This document shows positions 7,483 to 16,276 of a stretch of 64,000 bases of DNA, one piece after another (the first letter of the stretch is position 1; each line of letters starts with the position of its first letter). The notes beneath the pieces are model-generated. The model was not told the origin of the DNA and made no database searches. It was given only the letters and a program-made list of their open reading frames with translations. This stretch comes from Pseudomonas baetica (GTDB lineage Bacteria; Pseudomonadota; Gammaproteobacteria; Pseudomonadales; Pseudomonadaceae). The stretch is from NCBI RefSeq assembly GCF_019733355.1, contig NZ_JAIHLQ010000034.1, positions 20,678 through 84,677 on the forward strand, read 5' to 3'. The translations under genes were made by a program, and so were the position numbers.

Positions 7483-8727
7483 TTACGAATATCTCAGCGC
7501 ATGAGCCGGCTCGATCTTCGCTGCCCGCCACGCCGGATACACCGTCGCCAGGAAGCTCAGGATGAACCCGGCGGAACAGATCAACAGCACATCCCCCGCC
7601 TGCAATTGCGACGGCAGATTGCTGACGAAATACACATCGGAACTGAAGATGTGCTGCCCAGTCACCCGCTCGACCCAGCCGACCATCTCACTGACGTTCA
7701 GCGCCGCGATAACGCCCAGCACGCCCCCCATCAAGGTGCCGACAATCCCGATCACCGTGCCCTGCACCATGAAGATTGCCATGATCTGCCGGGGCGTAGC
7801 GCCGATAGTACGCAGGATCGCGATGTCCGCGCCCTTGTCGTTCACCACCATGATCAGGGTTGCGATGATGTTGAACGCCGCCACCGCGACGATCATCAGC
7901 AACAGCAGGCCGATCATGGTTTTTTCCATTTTCATGGCGCTGAACAGACTGCCTTGGGTGTGGGTCCAGTCGTCAGCCTTGAAATCGGCGCCCAGGTCTG
8001 CGGCGATGTCCGCAGAGACCTTCGGCGCCGCGTACAAGTCTTTGACCGCCAGACGCACGCTCTGCACCTGATTCGGCTCCCAATGCTGCATGGTCGCCGC
8101 ATCGGCGACATGGATCAGCCCCATGGAACCGTCCAGTTCAGCGCCAACCTTGAACACGCCAACCACGTTCAGGCGCTGCATGCGCGGAGTGATCCCCCCC
8201 GGTGCGGTGCTGACTTCCGGCACGATCAGGGTGATCTTGTCGCCAACATTCAAACGGAAACGGCGGGCGGTGATTTCGCCGATCACCACGCCAAACTCAC
8301 CGGGTTTCAAGGCATCGAGGCGGCCCTGGACGATGTGCTGGGCAACAATCGACACCTTGCCTTCCTGAGCAGGATCGACGCCGCTGATCTGGATCGGCTG
8401 CATCAAGCCCTTGTAGGAGAGCATGCCTTCCATTTCCGTGAACGGCACGGCGGCGGTCACTTCAGGATTTTTCATCGCGGCGGCGGCTACGGGCCGCCAG
8501 TCGTCAATCGGCTTGACGCCAACGATGGTCGCGTGCGGCACCATACCGAGGATGCGCGAGCTCATTTCACGCTGAAAGCCGTTCATCACCGACAGCACAA
8601 CGATCATCGCCAGCACGCCAAGGGCGAGGCCGATCATCGAGGTCATCGAAATGAACGAAACAAAGCGATTGCGGCGCTTGGCTCGGGTATAGCGTGCGCC
8701 GATAAAGATCGATAACGGTCTGAACAT
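7483..8727 (-). CDS. lolE: Lipoprotein-releasing ABC permease LolE (LolC/E family)
   Basis: About 414 aa from ATG 8727 (an in-frame GTG lies at 8739). TM1 is in MTSMIGLALGVLAMIVVLSVMNGF (about residues 26-50); a large periplasmic MacB-like domain follows (about 50-270), then three C-terminal TM helices (about 270-400) and the end EPAHALRYS. LolCDE extracts mature lipoproteins from the inner membrane and hands them to LolA. The neighbouring LolD and LolC-type genes fix the assignment; which paralogue is C and which E follows the PAO1 order. A terminator-like hairpin separates it from lolD. Confidence 0.92.
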   Translation of the reverse strand: MFRPLSIFIGARYTRAKRRNRFVSFISMTSMIGLALGVLAMIVVLSVMNGFQREMSSRILGMVPHATIVGVKPIDDWRPVAAAAMKNPEVTAAVPFTEMEGMLSYKGLMQPIQISGVDPAQEGKVSIVAQHIVQGRLDALKPGEFGVVIGEITARRFRLNVGDKITLIVPEVSTAPGGITPRMQRLNVVGVFKVGAELDGSMGLIHVADAATMQHWEPNQVQSVRLAVKDLYAAPKVSADIAADLGADFKADDWTHTQGSLFSAMKMEKTMIGLLLLMIVAVAAFNIIATLIMVVNDKGADIAILRTIGATPRQIMAIFMVQGTVIGIVGTLMGGVLGVIAALNVSEMVGWVERVTGQHIFSSDVYFVSNLPSQLQAGDVLLICSAGFILSFLATVYPAWRAAKIEPAHALRYS

Positions 8728-8744
8728 TCGCTGGGGCACCGTAT

Positions 8745-8780
8745 AAAAATAAAAGACCCGACGCCTTTCAGACGTCGGGT
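8745..8780 (-). terminator. Intrinsic terminator-like hairpin between lolD and lolE
   Basis: On the minus strand an 8-bp stem ACCCGACG/CGTCGGGT (8756-8763 and 8773-8780) with a 9-nt loop is followed by a T-rich tract. It lies after the lolD stop and before the lolE start, inside what is normally a single operon. Confidence 0.7.
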
Positions 8781-8790
8781 TTGGGCCGAA

Positions 8791-9489
8791 TCAGATGGGC
8801 GTCAGGCAACCTTCCTGCAAATGCAGGACGCGATCCATCTGGCGAGCCAGGTTCATGTCGTGAGTCACCACCAGAAACGCCGTGCGCATCGAAGTGCTGA
8901 GCTCCAGCATCAAATCCTGAATGCCTTGGGCGGTGTGGGAATCGAGGTTACCGGTCGGCTCATCGAGCATCACCAGGCCGGGATTGTTGACCAGGGCGCG
9001 GGCGATGGCCACACGCTGACGTTCACCACCGGACAGTTCGGCCGGCTTGTGCTCAAGACGATGACCGAGGCCGACGCGCTCCAGCAATGCCGTAGCGCGC
9101 TGACGGGCTTCCGGAATCGGCGTCTTGCCAATCAACAGCGGCATGCAGACGTTTTCCAGTGCGGTGAATTCCGGCAGCAGGTGGTGAAACTGGTAAACGA
9201 AACCCAGCGCACGGTTACGCAGCAGGCCGCGCTTCTTCTCGCTCAGCGCCGAGAGTTCTTCGCCATCGAGCCAGACGCTGCCCTGGGTTGGCGTGTCGAG
9301 GCCGCCCAACAGGTTGAGCAAAGTACTTTTGCCCGAACCCGAGGTGCCGACAATTGCGACACGCTCGCCCGGATGCAACTCCAGTTGCAGACCGGCCAGC
9401 ACTTCTACCGACTCCGGGCCTTCCTCGTAGGATTTGCCCAGGTTGCGGCAGCTCAAGATTGCTTGTTCACTCATGCCCGACTCACTCAT
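8791..9489 (-). CDS. lolD: Lipoprotein-releasing system ATP-binding protein LolD
   Basis: 232 aa from the ATG at 9489; a further ATG lies at 9474 and the frame is open to 9525, but that extension (RRRR-rich) overlaps lolC by 44 bp and looks spurious. Walker A is GTSGSGKSTLLNLLGG, the Q-loop VYQFHHLLPEFTALENV, the signature LSGGERQRVAIARAL, Walker B LVMLDEPTGNLD and the H-loop VVTHD. The long QFHHLLPEF segment is typical of LolD. It overlaps the 3' end of lolC by 8 bp, so translation is coupled. It energises release of lipoproteins from the inner membrane. Confidence 0.95.
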   Translation of the reverse strand: MSESGMSEQAILSCRNLGKSYEEGPESVEVLAGLQLELHPGERVAIVGTSGSGKSTLLNLLGGLDTPTQGSVWLDGEELSALSEKKRGLLRNRALGFVYQFHHLLPEFTALENVCMPLLIGKTPIPEARQRATALLERVGLGHRLEHKPAELSGGERQRVAIARALVNNPGLVMLDEPTGNLDSHTAQGIQDLMLELSTSMRTAFLVVTHDMNLARQMDRVLHLQEGCLTPI

Positions 9490-10732
9490 AACGTAGCGCC
9501 TCCGCCGGCTGGGTGCGCGCGGCACGCCAGGCTGGATACAGGGTGGCGAGGAAACTCAGGACCAACGCAGCGGCGCAGACCATGACCACATCCTGGCTCT
9601 GCACCTGCGACGGAAGATAATCAATGAAATACACGTCAGCATTAAGGAATTTGTGGCCGATCAGGCCTTCAAGGGCCGAAATCGCAGCACTGACGTTAAG
9701 CGCGGCCAGGATTCCGACCACCGCGCCAATGGCGGTGCCGACCACGCCGATCACCGTGCCTTGCACCATGAACGTGCGCATGATGGTGCCCGGTGTCGCG
9801 CCAAGAGTACGCAGAATGGCGATGTCGCCCTTCTTGTCGTTGACCACCATCACCAGCGTGGAAATGATGTTGAACGCCGCAACAGCGACAATCAGCAGCA
9901 ACAGCAGCCCGATCATGGCCTTTTCCATACGGATCGCCTGATACAGATTGCCGTGGGTGCGCGTCCAGTCGCGAGCGTAGTAATGGTCTTCGCCAAGTTG
10001 CTGGGCGATGTTCCATGCCACGCGCGGCGCCTGGAACAGGTCGTCGAACTTCAGACGGATACCCTGCACCTGATCAGTCTTCCAGCGACGCATTTTCGCC
10101 AGATCCTGCAGGTTGGTGACGCCCAGAAAGCCGTCCAGCTCACCGGCGCCGACATGGAAAATGCCCACCACGGTGAAGCGCTTCATGCGCGGGAACATCC
10201 CGGCCGGGGTCACGCTGACCTCAGGCGCAACAAAGGTGACCTTGTCACCGATGCCCACACCAAGCTTGGTCGCGGCCTTGTCGCCGATAACGATGCCAAA
10301 GCTGCCCGGCGTCAGGTCGTCGAGTTTGCCCTGCTTCATGAAGTTGTCGATGATCGACACGTTGCGCTCAAGCGCAGGGTCGATGGCGTTGAGCAACACC
10401 TTGGACACCTGACCATTGTTGGTCAGCAGACCCTGCATTTGCGTGAACGGCGCTACCGCCGTCACCTGCGGGTTCTGCTTGACCTGGGTGGCCAGGCTTT
10501 GCCAATCGTTGATCGGCTCGGTGGACTCGATGGTCGCGTGGGGCACCATGCCCAGCACGCGGGTGCGCATCTCATGATCGAAGCCATTCATCACCGAGAG
10601 CACGACGATCATCACGACCACGCCTAGGGCGAGCCCGATCATCGAAGTCAGGGAAATGAATGACACAAAATGATTGCGACGCTTTGCACGGGTATAACGC
10701 GTGCCGATAAATACGAAGAGAGGTCTGAACAT
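9482..10732 (-). CDS. lolC: Lipoprotein-releasing ABC permease LolC (LolC/E family)
   Basis: 416 aa, with the same plan as the downstream paralogue: one N-terminal TM (MTSMIGLALG region), a periplasmic domain (about 50-265) and three C-terminal TM helices (about 270-400), ending PAEALRYE. It shares the MFRPL.VFIG.RYTRAKRRN start with LolE, showing that the two permeases arose by duplication. It is the first gene of the lolCDE set on the minus strand; the divergent PilZ gene begins 94 bp away, so the operon promoter must lie in 10733-10826. Confidence 0.92.
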   Translation of the reverse strand: MFRPLFVFIGTRYTRAKRRNHFVSFISLTSMIGLALGVVVMIVVLSVMNGFDHEMRTRVLGMVPHATIESTEPINDWQSLATQVKQNPQVTAVAPFTQMQGLLTNNGQVSKVLLNAIDPALERNVSIIDNFMKQGKLDDLTPGSFGIVIGDKAATKLGVGIGDKVTFVAPEVSVTPAGMFPRMKRFTVVGIFHVGAGELDGFLGVTNLQDLAKMRRWKTDQVQGIRLKFDDLFQAPRVAWNIAQQLGEDHYYARDWTRTHGNLYQAIRMEKAMIGLLLLLIVAVAAFNIISTLVMVVNDKKGDIAILRTLGATPGTIMRTFMVQGTVIGVVGTAIGAVVGILAALNVSAAISALEGLIGHKFLNADVYFIDYLPSQVQSQDVVMVCAAALVLSFLATLYPAWRAARTQPAEALRYE

Positions 10733-10826
10733 GTCGGGGCTTGTTCGGAGGGAAAAGGAACGTCCTTGTGGCGGGGGTCGATAACCAGCTTTACACTCAG
10801 ACCACCGCCGCTACCATGGGTTCGCC

Positions 10827-11408
10827 ATGTCGACATTAGATGAAGAAGATCGCCGCGAATACTACCGTATCGAGGACACGATCGCACTGGAAATTAGGCC
10901 CCTGTCTGCTCCCGAAGCCGCAGGCCAGGAAGTGTTGCAGGATGCTTCCCCACTCTTCAACCTGCTCAGCGAACTGCACCTGAGTGAATTCGAGTCGCAG
11001 CACCTGTTGCGCCAGATCAGCGAACGCGACCGGGCCATCGCTGCGTTCCTGAAATCGCAGAACAAGCGCATCGACCTGCTTAGCCAGGTGGTCGCCCTGA
11101 CCGTGCTCGGCCACATCGGCGAGCCGCAACCGGTGATCATCTCCGAAGGCGGGATCGACTTTCAGTACCCGACGCCGATTGCGGTCGGTGCGCACCTGTC
11201 GGTGAAACTGGTGCTGATGCCTCAGGCGCTGGGCCTGCTGCTGCGCGCCCGCGTTACCCATTGCGACCGCAAGGGTGAAGGCCATGACGTCGGCACCGAG
11301 TTCGAGCACCTGACCGATGCCCAGCGGCAGTTGCTCGCCCGCTATATCTTGCAGAAGCAGGCTCAGGAACGACGTCTGGCCCGCGAACAGAACGAATCTG
11401 GCATTTAA
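10827..11408 (+). CDS. PilZ-domain protein
   Basis: 193 aa. An N-terminal RREYYR motif (RxxxR, near residue 8) begins the protein. A central helical stretch carries LFNLLSELHLSEFESQHLLRQISERDRAIAAFLKSQNKRIDLLSQ. The C-terminal PilZ beta-barrel (about 95-185) has VIISEGGIDF in place of the usual DxSxxG, so the second c-di-GMP motif is modified. It is divergent from lolC and followed 14 bp later by the glycerophosphodiesterase gene, so the two are probably co-transcribed. Binding of c-di-GMP is plausible but not certain. Confidence 0.8.
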   Translation: MSTLDEEDRREYYRIEDTIALEIRPLSAPEAAGQEVLQDASPLFNLLSELHLSEFESQHLLRQISERDRAIAAFLKSQNKRIDLLSQVVALTVLGHIGEPQPVIISEGGIDFQYPTPIAVGAHLSVKLVLMPQALGLLLRARVTHCDRKGEGHDVGTEFEHLTDAQRQLLARYILQKQAQERRLAREQNESGI

Positions 11409-11422
11409 ATTAAGGAAGCACC

Positions 11423-12145
11423 GTGACCCTCATCTACGGCCACCGCGGCGCCAAGGGCGAAGCACCGGAAAACACCCTGACCAGCTTTCAGGAATGTCTC
11501 AAGCACGGCGTACGCCGTTGCGAACTGGATCTGCATCTGTCCAAGGACGGCGAGTTGATGGTCATCCATGACCCGACGCTCAAGCGCACCACCGAGCGGC
11601 GCGGCAAAGTGGTCGAACACACTGCCGCCGAACTGGTGACCTACGACGCGCGCAAGGGCGGCCCGGGCTGGATCAAGCCGTGCCCGATTCCGACGCTGGA
11701 AGAGTTGTTCGAGAAGTGCGATTTCGAGCACTGGCAGCTTGAAGTCAAAAGCGCTTCACGCACCCGAGCCGCGACCACGGTACTGGCGATTCGAGAAATG
11801 GCTCAGCGCCATGGCCTGCTGGACAAGGTAACGATCACGTCGAGTTCGCGGGAAGTATTGAAAGCGGCGCTGGATCTGGTGCCGGACGTGTCGCGCGGCC
11901 TAGTAGCCGAGTACGCCTGGCTCGATCCGTTGAAGGTCGCGGCAAGCTATGGTTGCGAGATTCTGGCGCTGAACTGGACACTGTGTACGCCAGAACGCCT
12001 GCAGAAGGCGCAGCGTCAGGGGCTGCATGTGTCGGTATGGACCGTCAACGAGCCTGCGCTGATGCGCAGACTCGCCGACTTCGGCGTTGACAGCCTGATT
12101 ACAGACTTTCCCGGTTTGGCCACTGCCACCCTCGAGAATTGCTGA
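11423..12145 (+). CDS. glpQ: Glycerophosphodiester phosphodiesterase (cytosolic, UgpQ type)
   Basis: 240 aa without a signal peptide. The GDPD motifs are clear: YGHRGAKGEAPENTL with the catalytic HR near residue 7 and E/N for metal, ELDLHLSKDGELMVIHDPTLKRTT with the second catalytic His, and W-E-V-K equivalent LEVKS. The C-terminus has VSVWTVNEPALMRRLADFGVDSLITDFP, also typical. It hydrolyses glycerophosphodiesters to glycerol-3-phosphate and an alcohol. A GC-rich inverted repeat (CCGGCCGG twice, 12157-12181) lies between it and the convergent sthA and may end the transcripts, although it lacks a T-run. Confidence 0.92.
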   Translation: MTLIYGHRGAKGEAPENTLTSFQECLKHGVRRCELDLHLSKDGELMVIHDPTLKRTTERRGKVVEHTAAELVTYDARKGGPGWIKPCPIPTLEELFEKCDFEHWQLEVKSASRTRAATTVLAIREMAQRHGLLDKVTITSSSREVLKAALDLVPDVSRGLVAEYAWLDPLKVAASYGCEILALNWTLCTPERLQKAQRQGLHVSVWTVNEPALMRRLADFGVDSLITDFPGLATATLENC

Positions 12146-12187
12146 AATCGGTCTCCCCGGCCGGCTCAGGCCACCGGCCGGAGCCCG

Positions 12188-13582
12188 TCAAAAAAGCCGG
12201 TTGAGGCCGTCGTATGCAGCTACTCGATAGGCTTCGGCCATGGTCGGGTAGTTGAACGTGGTGTTGACGAAGTACTTCAGGGTATTCAACTCGCCCGGCT
12301 GGTTCATGATCGCCTGACCGATGTGAACGATCTCCGACGCCTGATAACCGAAGCAGTGAACGCCCAGCACTTCCAGGGTTTCACGGTGGAACAGGATCTT
12401 CAGCATGCCTTGCGGCTCGCCGGCAATCTGCGCCCGCGCCATGCTCTTGAAGAACGCCTTGCCGACTTCATACGGGACTTTGGCCTGGGTCAGTTCCTGC
12501 TCGTTCTTGCCGATCGAGCTGATCTCCGGAATGGTATAGATGCCGGTCGGCACGTCATTCACGAAACGCCAGCTACCGTTATCAACGATGCTGCCAGCGG
12601 CCGAACGACCCTGGTCGTGGGCGGCACTGGCCAGGCTCGGCCAACCGATCACGTCGCCAGCACCGTAGATGTTCGGCACGCAGGTGCGGTAGTTCTCGTC
12701 GACTTCGATCTGGCCACGGCTGTTGACCTTGACGCCGATGTTTTCCAGACCCAACTGGTCGGTGTTGCCGGTACGGCCGTTACACCAGAGCAAGGCGTCG
12801 GCCTTGATCTTCTTGCCGGACTTGAGGTGCAGGATCACGCCGTTGTCCACGCCTTCAACGCGGTCGTAGTCTTCGTTGTGTCGCACGGTGATGTTGTTGT
12901 TGCTGAAGTGGTAGCTCAACGCCTGGGAGATTTCCGAGTCGAGGAAGCTCAGCAACTGACCACGGTTATCGACCAGCTCAACCAGTACACCCAGACCGCT
13001 GAAGATCGAGGCATATTCGCAACCAATCACGCCAGCGCCATAAACGATCAGTTTGCGCGGGGTGTGGCCGAGGCTGAGGATGGTGTCGCTATCGTAGATA
13101 CGCGGGTGATGAAAATCGATGTCAGCCGGGCGATACGGGCGCGAGCCGGTGGCGATGATGATGTGCTTGGCCACCAGTTTCTCGACCACACCGTTGGCGC
13201 AGACCACTTCGATGGTTTGCTCGTCGGCGAAGCTGCCAGTGCCGAAAAACACGTCGACGCGGTTACGGGCGTAGTAGCCGGTACGCGAGGCAACTTGTTT
13301 GGCAATGACTTTTTCGGCGCTTTTCAACACGTCCGGGAAGGAGAACCAGCGCGGCTCGCCAATCGCCCGAAACATAGGGTTGGTGTTGAACTGCATGATC
13401 TGCCGCACCGAGTGACGCAGTGCCTTGGACGGGATGGTGCCGAGGTGGGTGCAGTTGCCGCCGACCTGGCGACGGCTGTCGACCATCGCGACCTTGCGCC
13501 CTGCTTTAGCGGCGTTCATTGCCGCGCCTTCTCCCGCTGGGCCAGAACCCAGTACCACCACGTCGTAGTTGTAGACAGCCAT
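12188..13582 (-). CDS. sthA: Soluble pyridine nucleotide transhydrogenase
   Basis: 464 aa flavoprotein. The FAD motif is VVLGSGPAGEG (9-19) and the NAD(P) motif is VYGAGVIGCEYASIFSGLG (about 180). In the region where dihydrolipoamide dehydrogenases have the redox disulphide, this protein has GGNCTHLGTIPSK: C44 is kept but the second cysteine is T49, the mark of SthA rather than Lpd. It moves reducing equivalents between NADPH and NAD+ in the cytosol. The start ATG is at 13582. The upstream neighbour is apbE on the same strand, 197 bp away. Confidence 0.96.
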   Translation of the reverse strand: MAVYNYDVVVLGSGPAGEGAAMNAAKAGRKVAMVDSRRQVGGNCTHLGTIPSKALRHSVRQIMQFNTNPMFRAIGEPRWFSFPDVLKSAEKVIAKQVASRTGYYARNRVDVFFGTGSFADEQTIEVVCANGVVEKLVAKHIIIATGSRPYRPADIDFHHPRIYDSDTILSLGHTPRKLIVYGAGVIGCEYASIFSGLGVLVELVDNRGQLLSFLDSEISQALSYHFSNNNITVRHNEDYDRVEGVDNGVILHLKSGKKIKADALLWCNGRTGNTDQLGLENIGVKVNSRGQIEVDENYRTCVPNIYGAGDVIGWPSLASAAHDQGRSAAGSIVDNGSWRFVNDVPTGIYTIPEISSIGKNEQELTQAKVPYEVGKAFFKSMARAQIAGEPQGMLKILFHRETLEVLGVHCFGYQASEIVHIGQAIMNQPGELNTLKYFVNTTFNYPTMAEAYRVAAYDGLNRLF

Positions 13583-13779
13583 GCGTACTCCTCAGAACAG
13601 GCCGAGGTGCCAGCAGCACCTGCGGCTAAATCACGCCGAATGGCGGCGCGAAGGAACAATTGGGGGCCAATAATGAACCCGGACACAGTCTATAGAAGCG
13701 TCAACGCCGCGCACATTAACCCTTGGTCGCGTCGTAGGCTACTTTTGCCTGCACTACAACGCCAGCTTTCGTACTGTCT

Positions 13780-14796
13780 TCAGTCAGTTTTTGTGCCACT
13801 GAGCCGCTCGAAAGCCTGAGTGGTGCGTATGACGAAACCTGTATCGGCACGAATCACAAAGAATGCACCAATGTCATGTTTTTCGGCATAGGCCCACGCC
13901 CTTTCAGGGCCGAGAATCAGCAACAGTGTCGATAGTCCATCGGCCATCAACGCTTGAGGATGAATCACCGTGACTGACGCGAGGTTGTGTAGGACCGGCG
14001 CACCGCTACGGGCATCGAAGGTGTGGGAATAGCTCCTGCCATTGTGCAGAAAATAGTTGCGGTAGTCGCCGGAGGTAGAAACGCCGTAGCCATTGACGTT
14101 GATGATGCGCTGGGCGACTAGTTGATCATCGCGAGGCTCTTCCAGTGCGATGCGCCATGGTGAGCCGTCGAGTTTTTTACCCTTTGCCTTCAGCTCGCCC
14201 GTGGCCTCGGCGAGGTAATCGTGGATGCCCATGGCATCCAGTCTGGCAGCGATTGTGTCGACGGCGTAACCGGCAGCGATGCTGTTGAAGTCGACTTCAA
14301 CAGCGGCGTCCTTGCACAACTGATCGCCCTCAATGCGCAGATGCTGATAGCCGACACGCAGCATCACTTCAGCCAATGCCGCAGTGTCGGGGATTTTTTC
14401 TTCGCGACCTTGCGGGCCGAAACCCCAGAGATTCATCAGCGGTTCGACGGTGAGGTCGTAGGTGCCTTCACTTTGCTCTGCCAGTTGTTCGCCAACCCGG
14501 ATCAATTCGAGCACCGACGCGGGCACGGCTTGGCAACTGTTAGCGGGCAACGCGTTGAAACGCTCGATGTCCGAGTCGCTACGGTAAGTGGACAGTTGCC
14601 GATCAACTTCGCCGAGGATGCCTTCCACTTCGCTGCGAACTTTCGCCGGATCGGCAAGACCGGCATGGCGCACATACTTGACCGACCACGTGCTACCCAT
14701 GGCAGGGCCGCCGAAGCTTTCCATGGCGTCGCCGTTGCCGCAGCCGGACAAAATGCCAGCCAGCACCACGAGCCACCCCCAGCGTCCAATTAACAA
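13780..14796 (-). CDS. apbE: FAD:protein FMN transferase ApbE (lipoprotein)
   Basis: About 338 aa. I place the start at the TTG at 14796 because it is preceded by AGGGAG at 8-nt spacing and gives a clean lipoprotein signal (LVVLAGILSGC); the frame is open to an ATG at 14829 without such support. Family motifs: GGPAMGSTWSVKY, YRSDSDIERFNA, DFNSIAAGYAVD, SGDYRNYF and SHTFDARSGAP. ApbE attaches FMN to Thr/Ser of periplasmic redox proteins, classically NqrB/NqrC or RnfG. No nqr or rnf genes are next to it here, unlike the PAO1 order I recall, so its substrate lies elsewhere in the genome. Confidence 0.92.
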   Translation of the reverse strand: MLIGRWGWLVVLAGILSGCGNGDAMESFGGPAMGSTWSVKYVRHAGLADPAKVRSEVEGILGEVDRQLSTYRSDSDIERFNALPANSCQAVPASVLELIRVGEQLAEQSEGTYDLTVEPLMNLWGFGPQGREEKIPDTAALAEVMLRVGYQHLRIEGDQLCKDAAVEVDFNSIAAGYAVDTIAARLDAMGIHDYLAEATGELKAKGKKLDGSPWRIALEEPRDDQLVAQRIINVNGYGVSTSGDYRNYFLHNGRSYSHTFDARSGAPVLHNLASVTVIHPQALMADGLSTLLLILGPERAWAYAEKHDIGAFFVIRADTGFVIRTTQAFERLSGTKTD

Positions 14797-14903
14797 TTCT
14801 TCATCTCCCTGCAAAACCGCGCCAGCCATTATGGGCTACAGACCCCGCTAGCTCCCAAACGAACGCAACGACTTCATAAAAATTCAATAGTGAGTACCTG
14901 CAC

Positions 14904-16202
14904 ATGTCCTCTACAACGGGCAAAGGCAAAGCGATTTTTCGCGTTGTCAGTGGCAACTTCCTCGAAATGTTCGACTTTATGGTCTACGGCTTCTACGCCA
15001 CGGCCATCGCCAAGACCTTCTTCCCGAACGACAGCGCCTTCGCCTCCCTGATGCTTTCGCTCGCCACCTTTGGCGCCGGCTTCCTGATGCGGCCACTGGG
15101 CGCGATCTTTCTGGGCGCTTACATCGACCGCCATGGTCGCCGCAAAGGCCTGATCATTACCCTGGCGATGATGGCCGCCGGCACCGTGCTGATTGCCTGC
15201 GTACCGGGATACGCAACGCTCGGCGTCGCCGCACCGTTACTGGTGTTGTTCGGACGCCTGCTGCAGGGCTTCTCGGCGGGTGTAGAACTGGGCGGTGTCT
15301 CGGTTTATCTGGCGGAAATTTCCACCCCGGGGCGCAAGGGCTTTTTCGTCAGTTGGCAATCCGCCAGCCAACAAGCGGCCGTGGTATTTGCCGGCCTGCT
15401 TGGCGTCGGCCTCAACCACTGGCTGAGTCCGGAGCAAATGGGCGAATGGGGCTGGCGCGTGCCGTTCCTGATCGGCTGCATGATCGTTCCGATAATCTTC
15501 GTCATTCGCCGCTCGCTGGAGGAGACCCCGGAATTCCAAGCGCGCAAACATCGCCCGACCTTGCGGGAAATCGTCCGCTCGATCGGTCAGAACTTTGGCA
15601 TCGTCCTCGCCGGCATGGCGCTGGTGGTGATGACCACGGTTTCGTTCTACCTCATCACCGCCTACACCCCGACCTTCGGCAAGGCTGAACTCCATCTGTC
15701 GGATCTGGATGCGTTGCTGGTCACGGTGTGCATCGGCCTGTCGAACTTCTTCTGGCTGCCGGTGATGGGCTCTGTATCCGACAAGATCGGCCGCAAACCC
15801 CTATTGCTGGCGGCGACGACTCTGGCGATTCTGACGGCTTATCCGGCGCTGTCGTGGCTGGTGGCAAACCCAAGCTTCAGTCATTTGCTGATCGTGGAGT
15901 TGTGGCTGTCGTTCCTGTACGGCTCGTACAACGGCGCGATGGTGGTGGCACTGACCGAGATCATGCCGGTAGAGGTTCGTACGACCGGGTTCTCGTTGGC
16001 CTACAGCCTGGCGACGGCTACCTTCGGCGGCTTCACTCCAGCGGCGTGTACTTACCTGATCCATATATTGGGCAACAAGGCTGCGCCGGGGATCTGGCTC
16101 AGCGGTGCGGCGGTACTGGGGTTGATTGCGACGCTGGTGCTGTTTCGTGGCAATAAGCATGAACTGCGCACGGCGCAAGCCTCGGTAGTCGGCGGCGCCT
16201 GA
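14904..16202 (+). CDS. MFS metabolite:H+ symporter, citrate carrier (CitA/TcuC) type
   Basis: 432 aa with about 12 TM helices. The start FRVVSGNFLEMFDFMVYGFYATAIAKTFFP is characteristic of the MHS branch of the MFS (citrate, tricarballylate and related carriers). The loop 2-3 motif is YIDRHGRRKG and loop 8-9 has GSVSDKIGRKPLL. The transported substrate is probably citrate or another tricarboxylate, inferred from family. It is divergent from apbE with a 107-bp gap that must hold both promoters and ends in a strong terminator shared with the gap gene. In this position PAO1 has nqr genes, so this looks like a local replacement. Confidence 0.88.
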   Translation: MSSTTGKGKAIFRVVSGNFLEMFDFMVYGFYATAIAKTFFPNDSAFASLMLSLATFGAGFLMRPLGAIFLGAYIDRHGRRKGLIITLAMMAAGTVLIACVPGYATLGVAAPLLVLFGRLLQGFSAGVELGGVSVYLAEISTPGRKGFFVSWQSASQQAAVVFAGLLGVGLNHWLSPEQMGEWGWRVPFLIGCMIVPIIFVIRRSLEETPEFQARKHRPTLREIVRSIGQNFGIVLAGMALVVMTTVSFYLITAYTPTFGKAELHLSDLDALLVTVCIGLSNFFWLPVMGSVSDKIGRKPLLLAATTLAILTAYPALSWLVANPSFSHLLIVELWLSFLYGSYNGAMVVALTEIMPVEVRTTGFSLAYSLATATFGGFTPAACTYLIHILGNKAAPGIWLSGAAVLGLIATLVLFRGNKHELRTAQASVVGGA

Positions 16203-16230
16203 CAGGACGCCTTCAACAGCCGCACAAACA

Positions 16231-16260
16231 AAAACGCCCCGACCAAAGTCGGGGCGTTTT
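16231..16260. terminator. Bidirectional intrinsic terminator between MFS gene and gap
   Basis: A perfect 13-bp stem AAAACGCCCCGAC/GTCGGGGCGTTTT with a CAAA loop, placed between two convergent genes and ending both transcripts. Confidence 0.9.
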
Positions 16261-16276
16261 CATGTGCAGCTAAGGC

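Noticed and set aside
7354..8715. Long plus-strand frame opposite lolE (also those at 12323-13819, 16391-17818, 19625-21088)
   Set aside because: All are antisense to well-identified genes, rich in His/Gln/Arg with no domain, and typical shadow frames.
12153..12183. Terminator between glpQ and sthA
   Set aside because: There is a GC stem CCGGCCGG but no T-run in the right place on either strand, so I mention it only in the gene entry.
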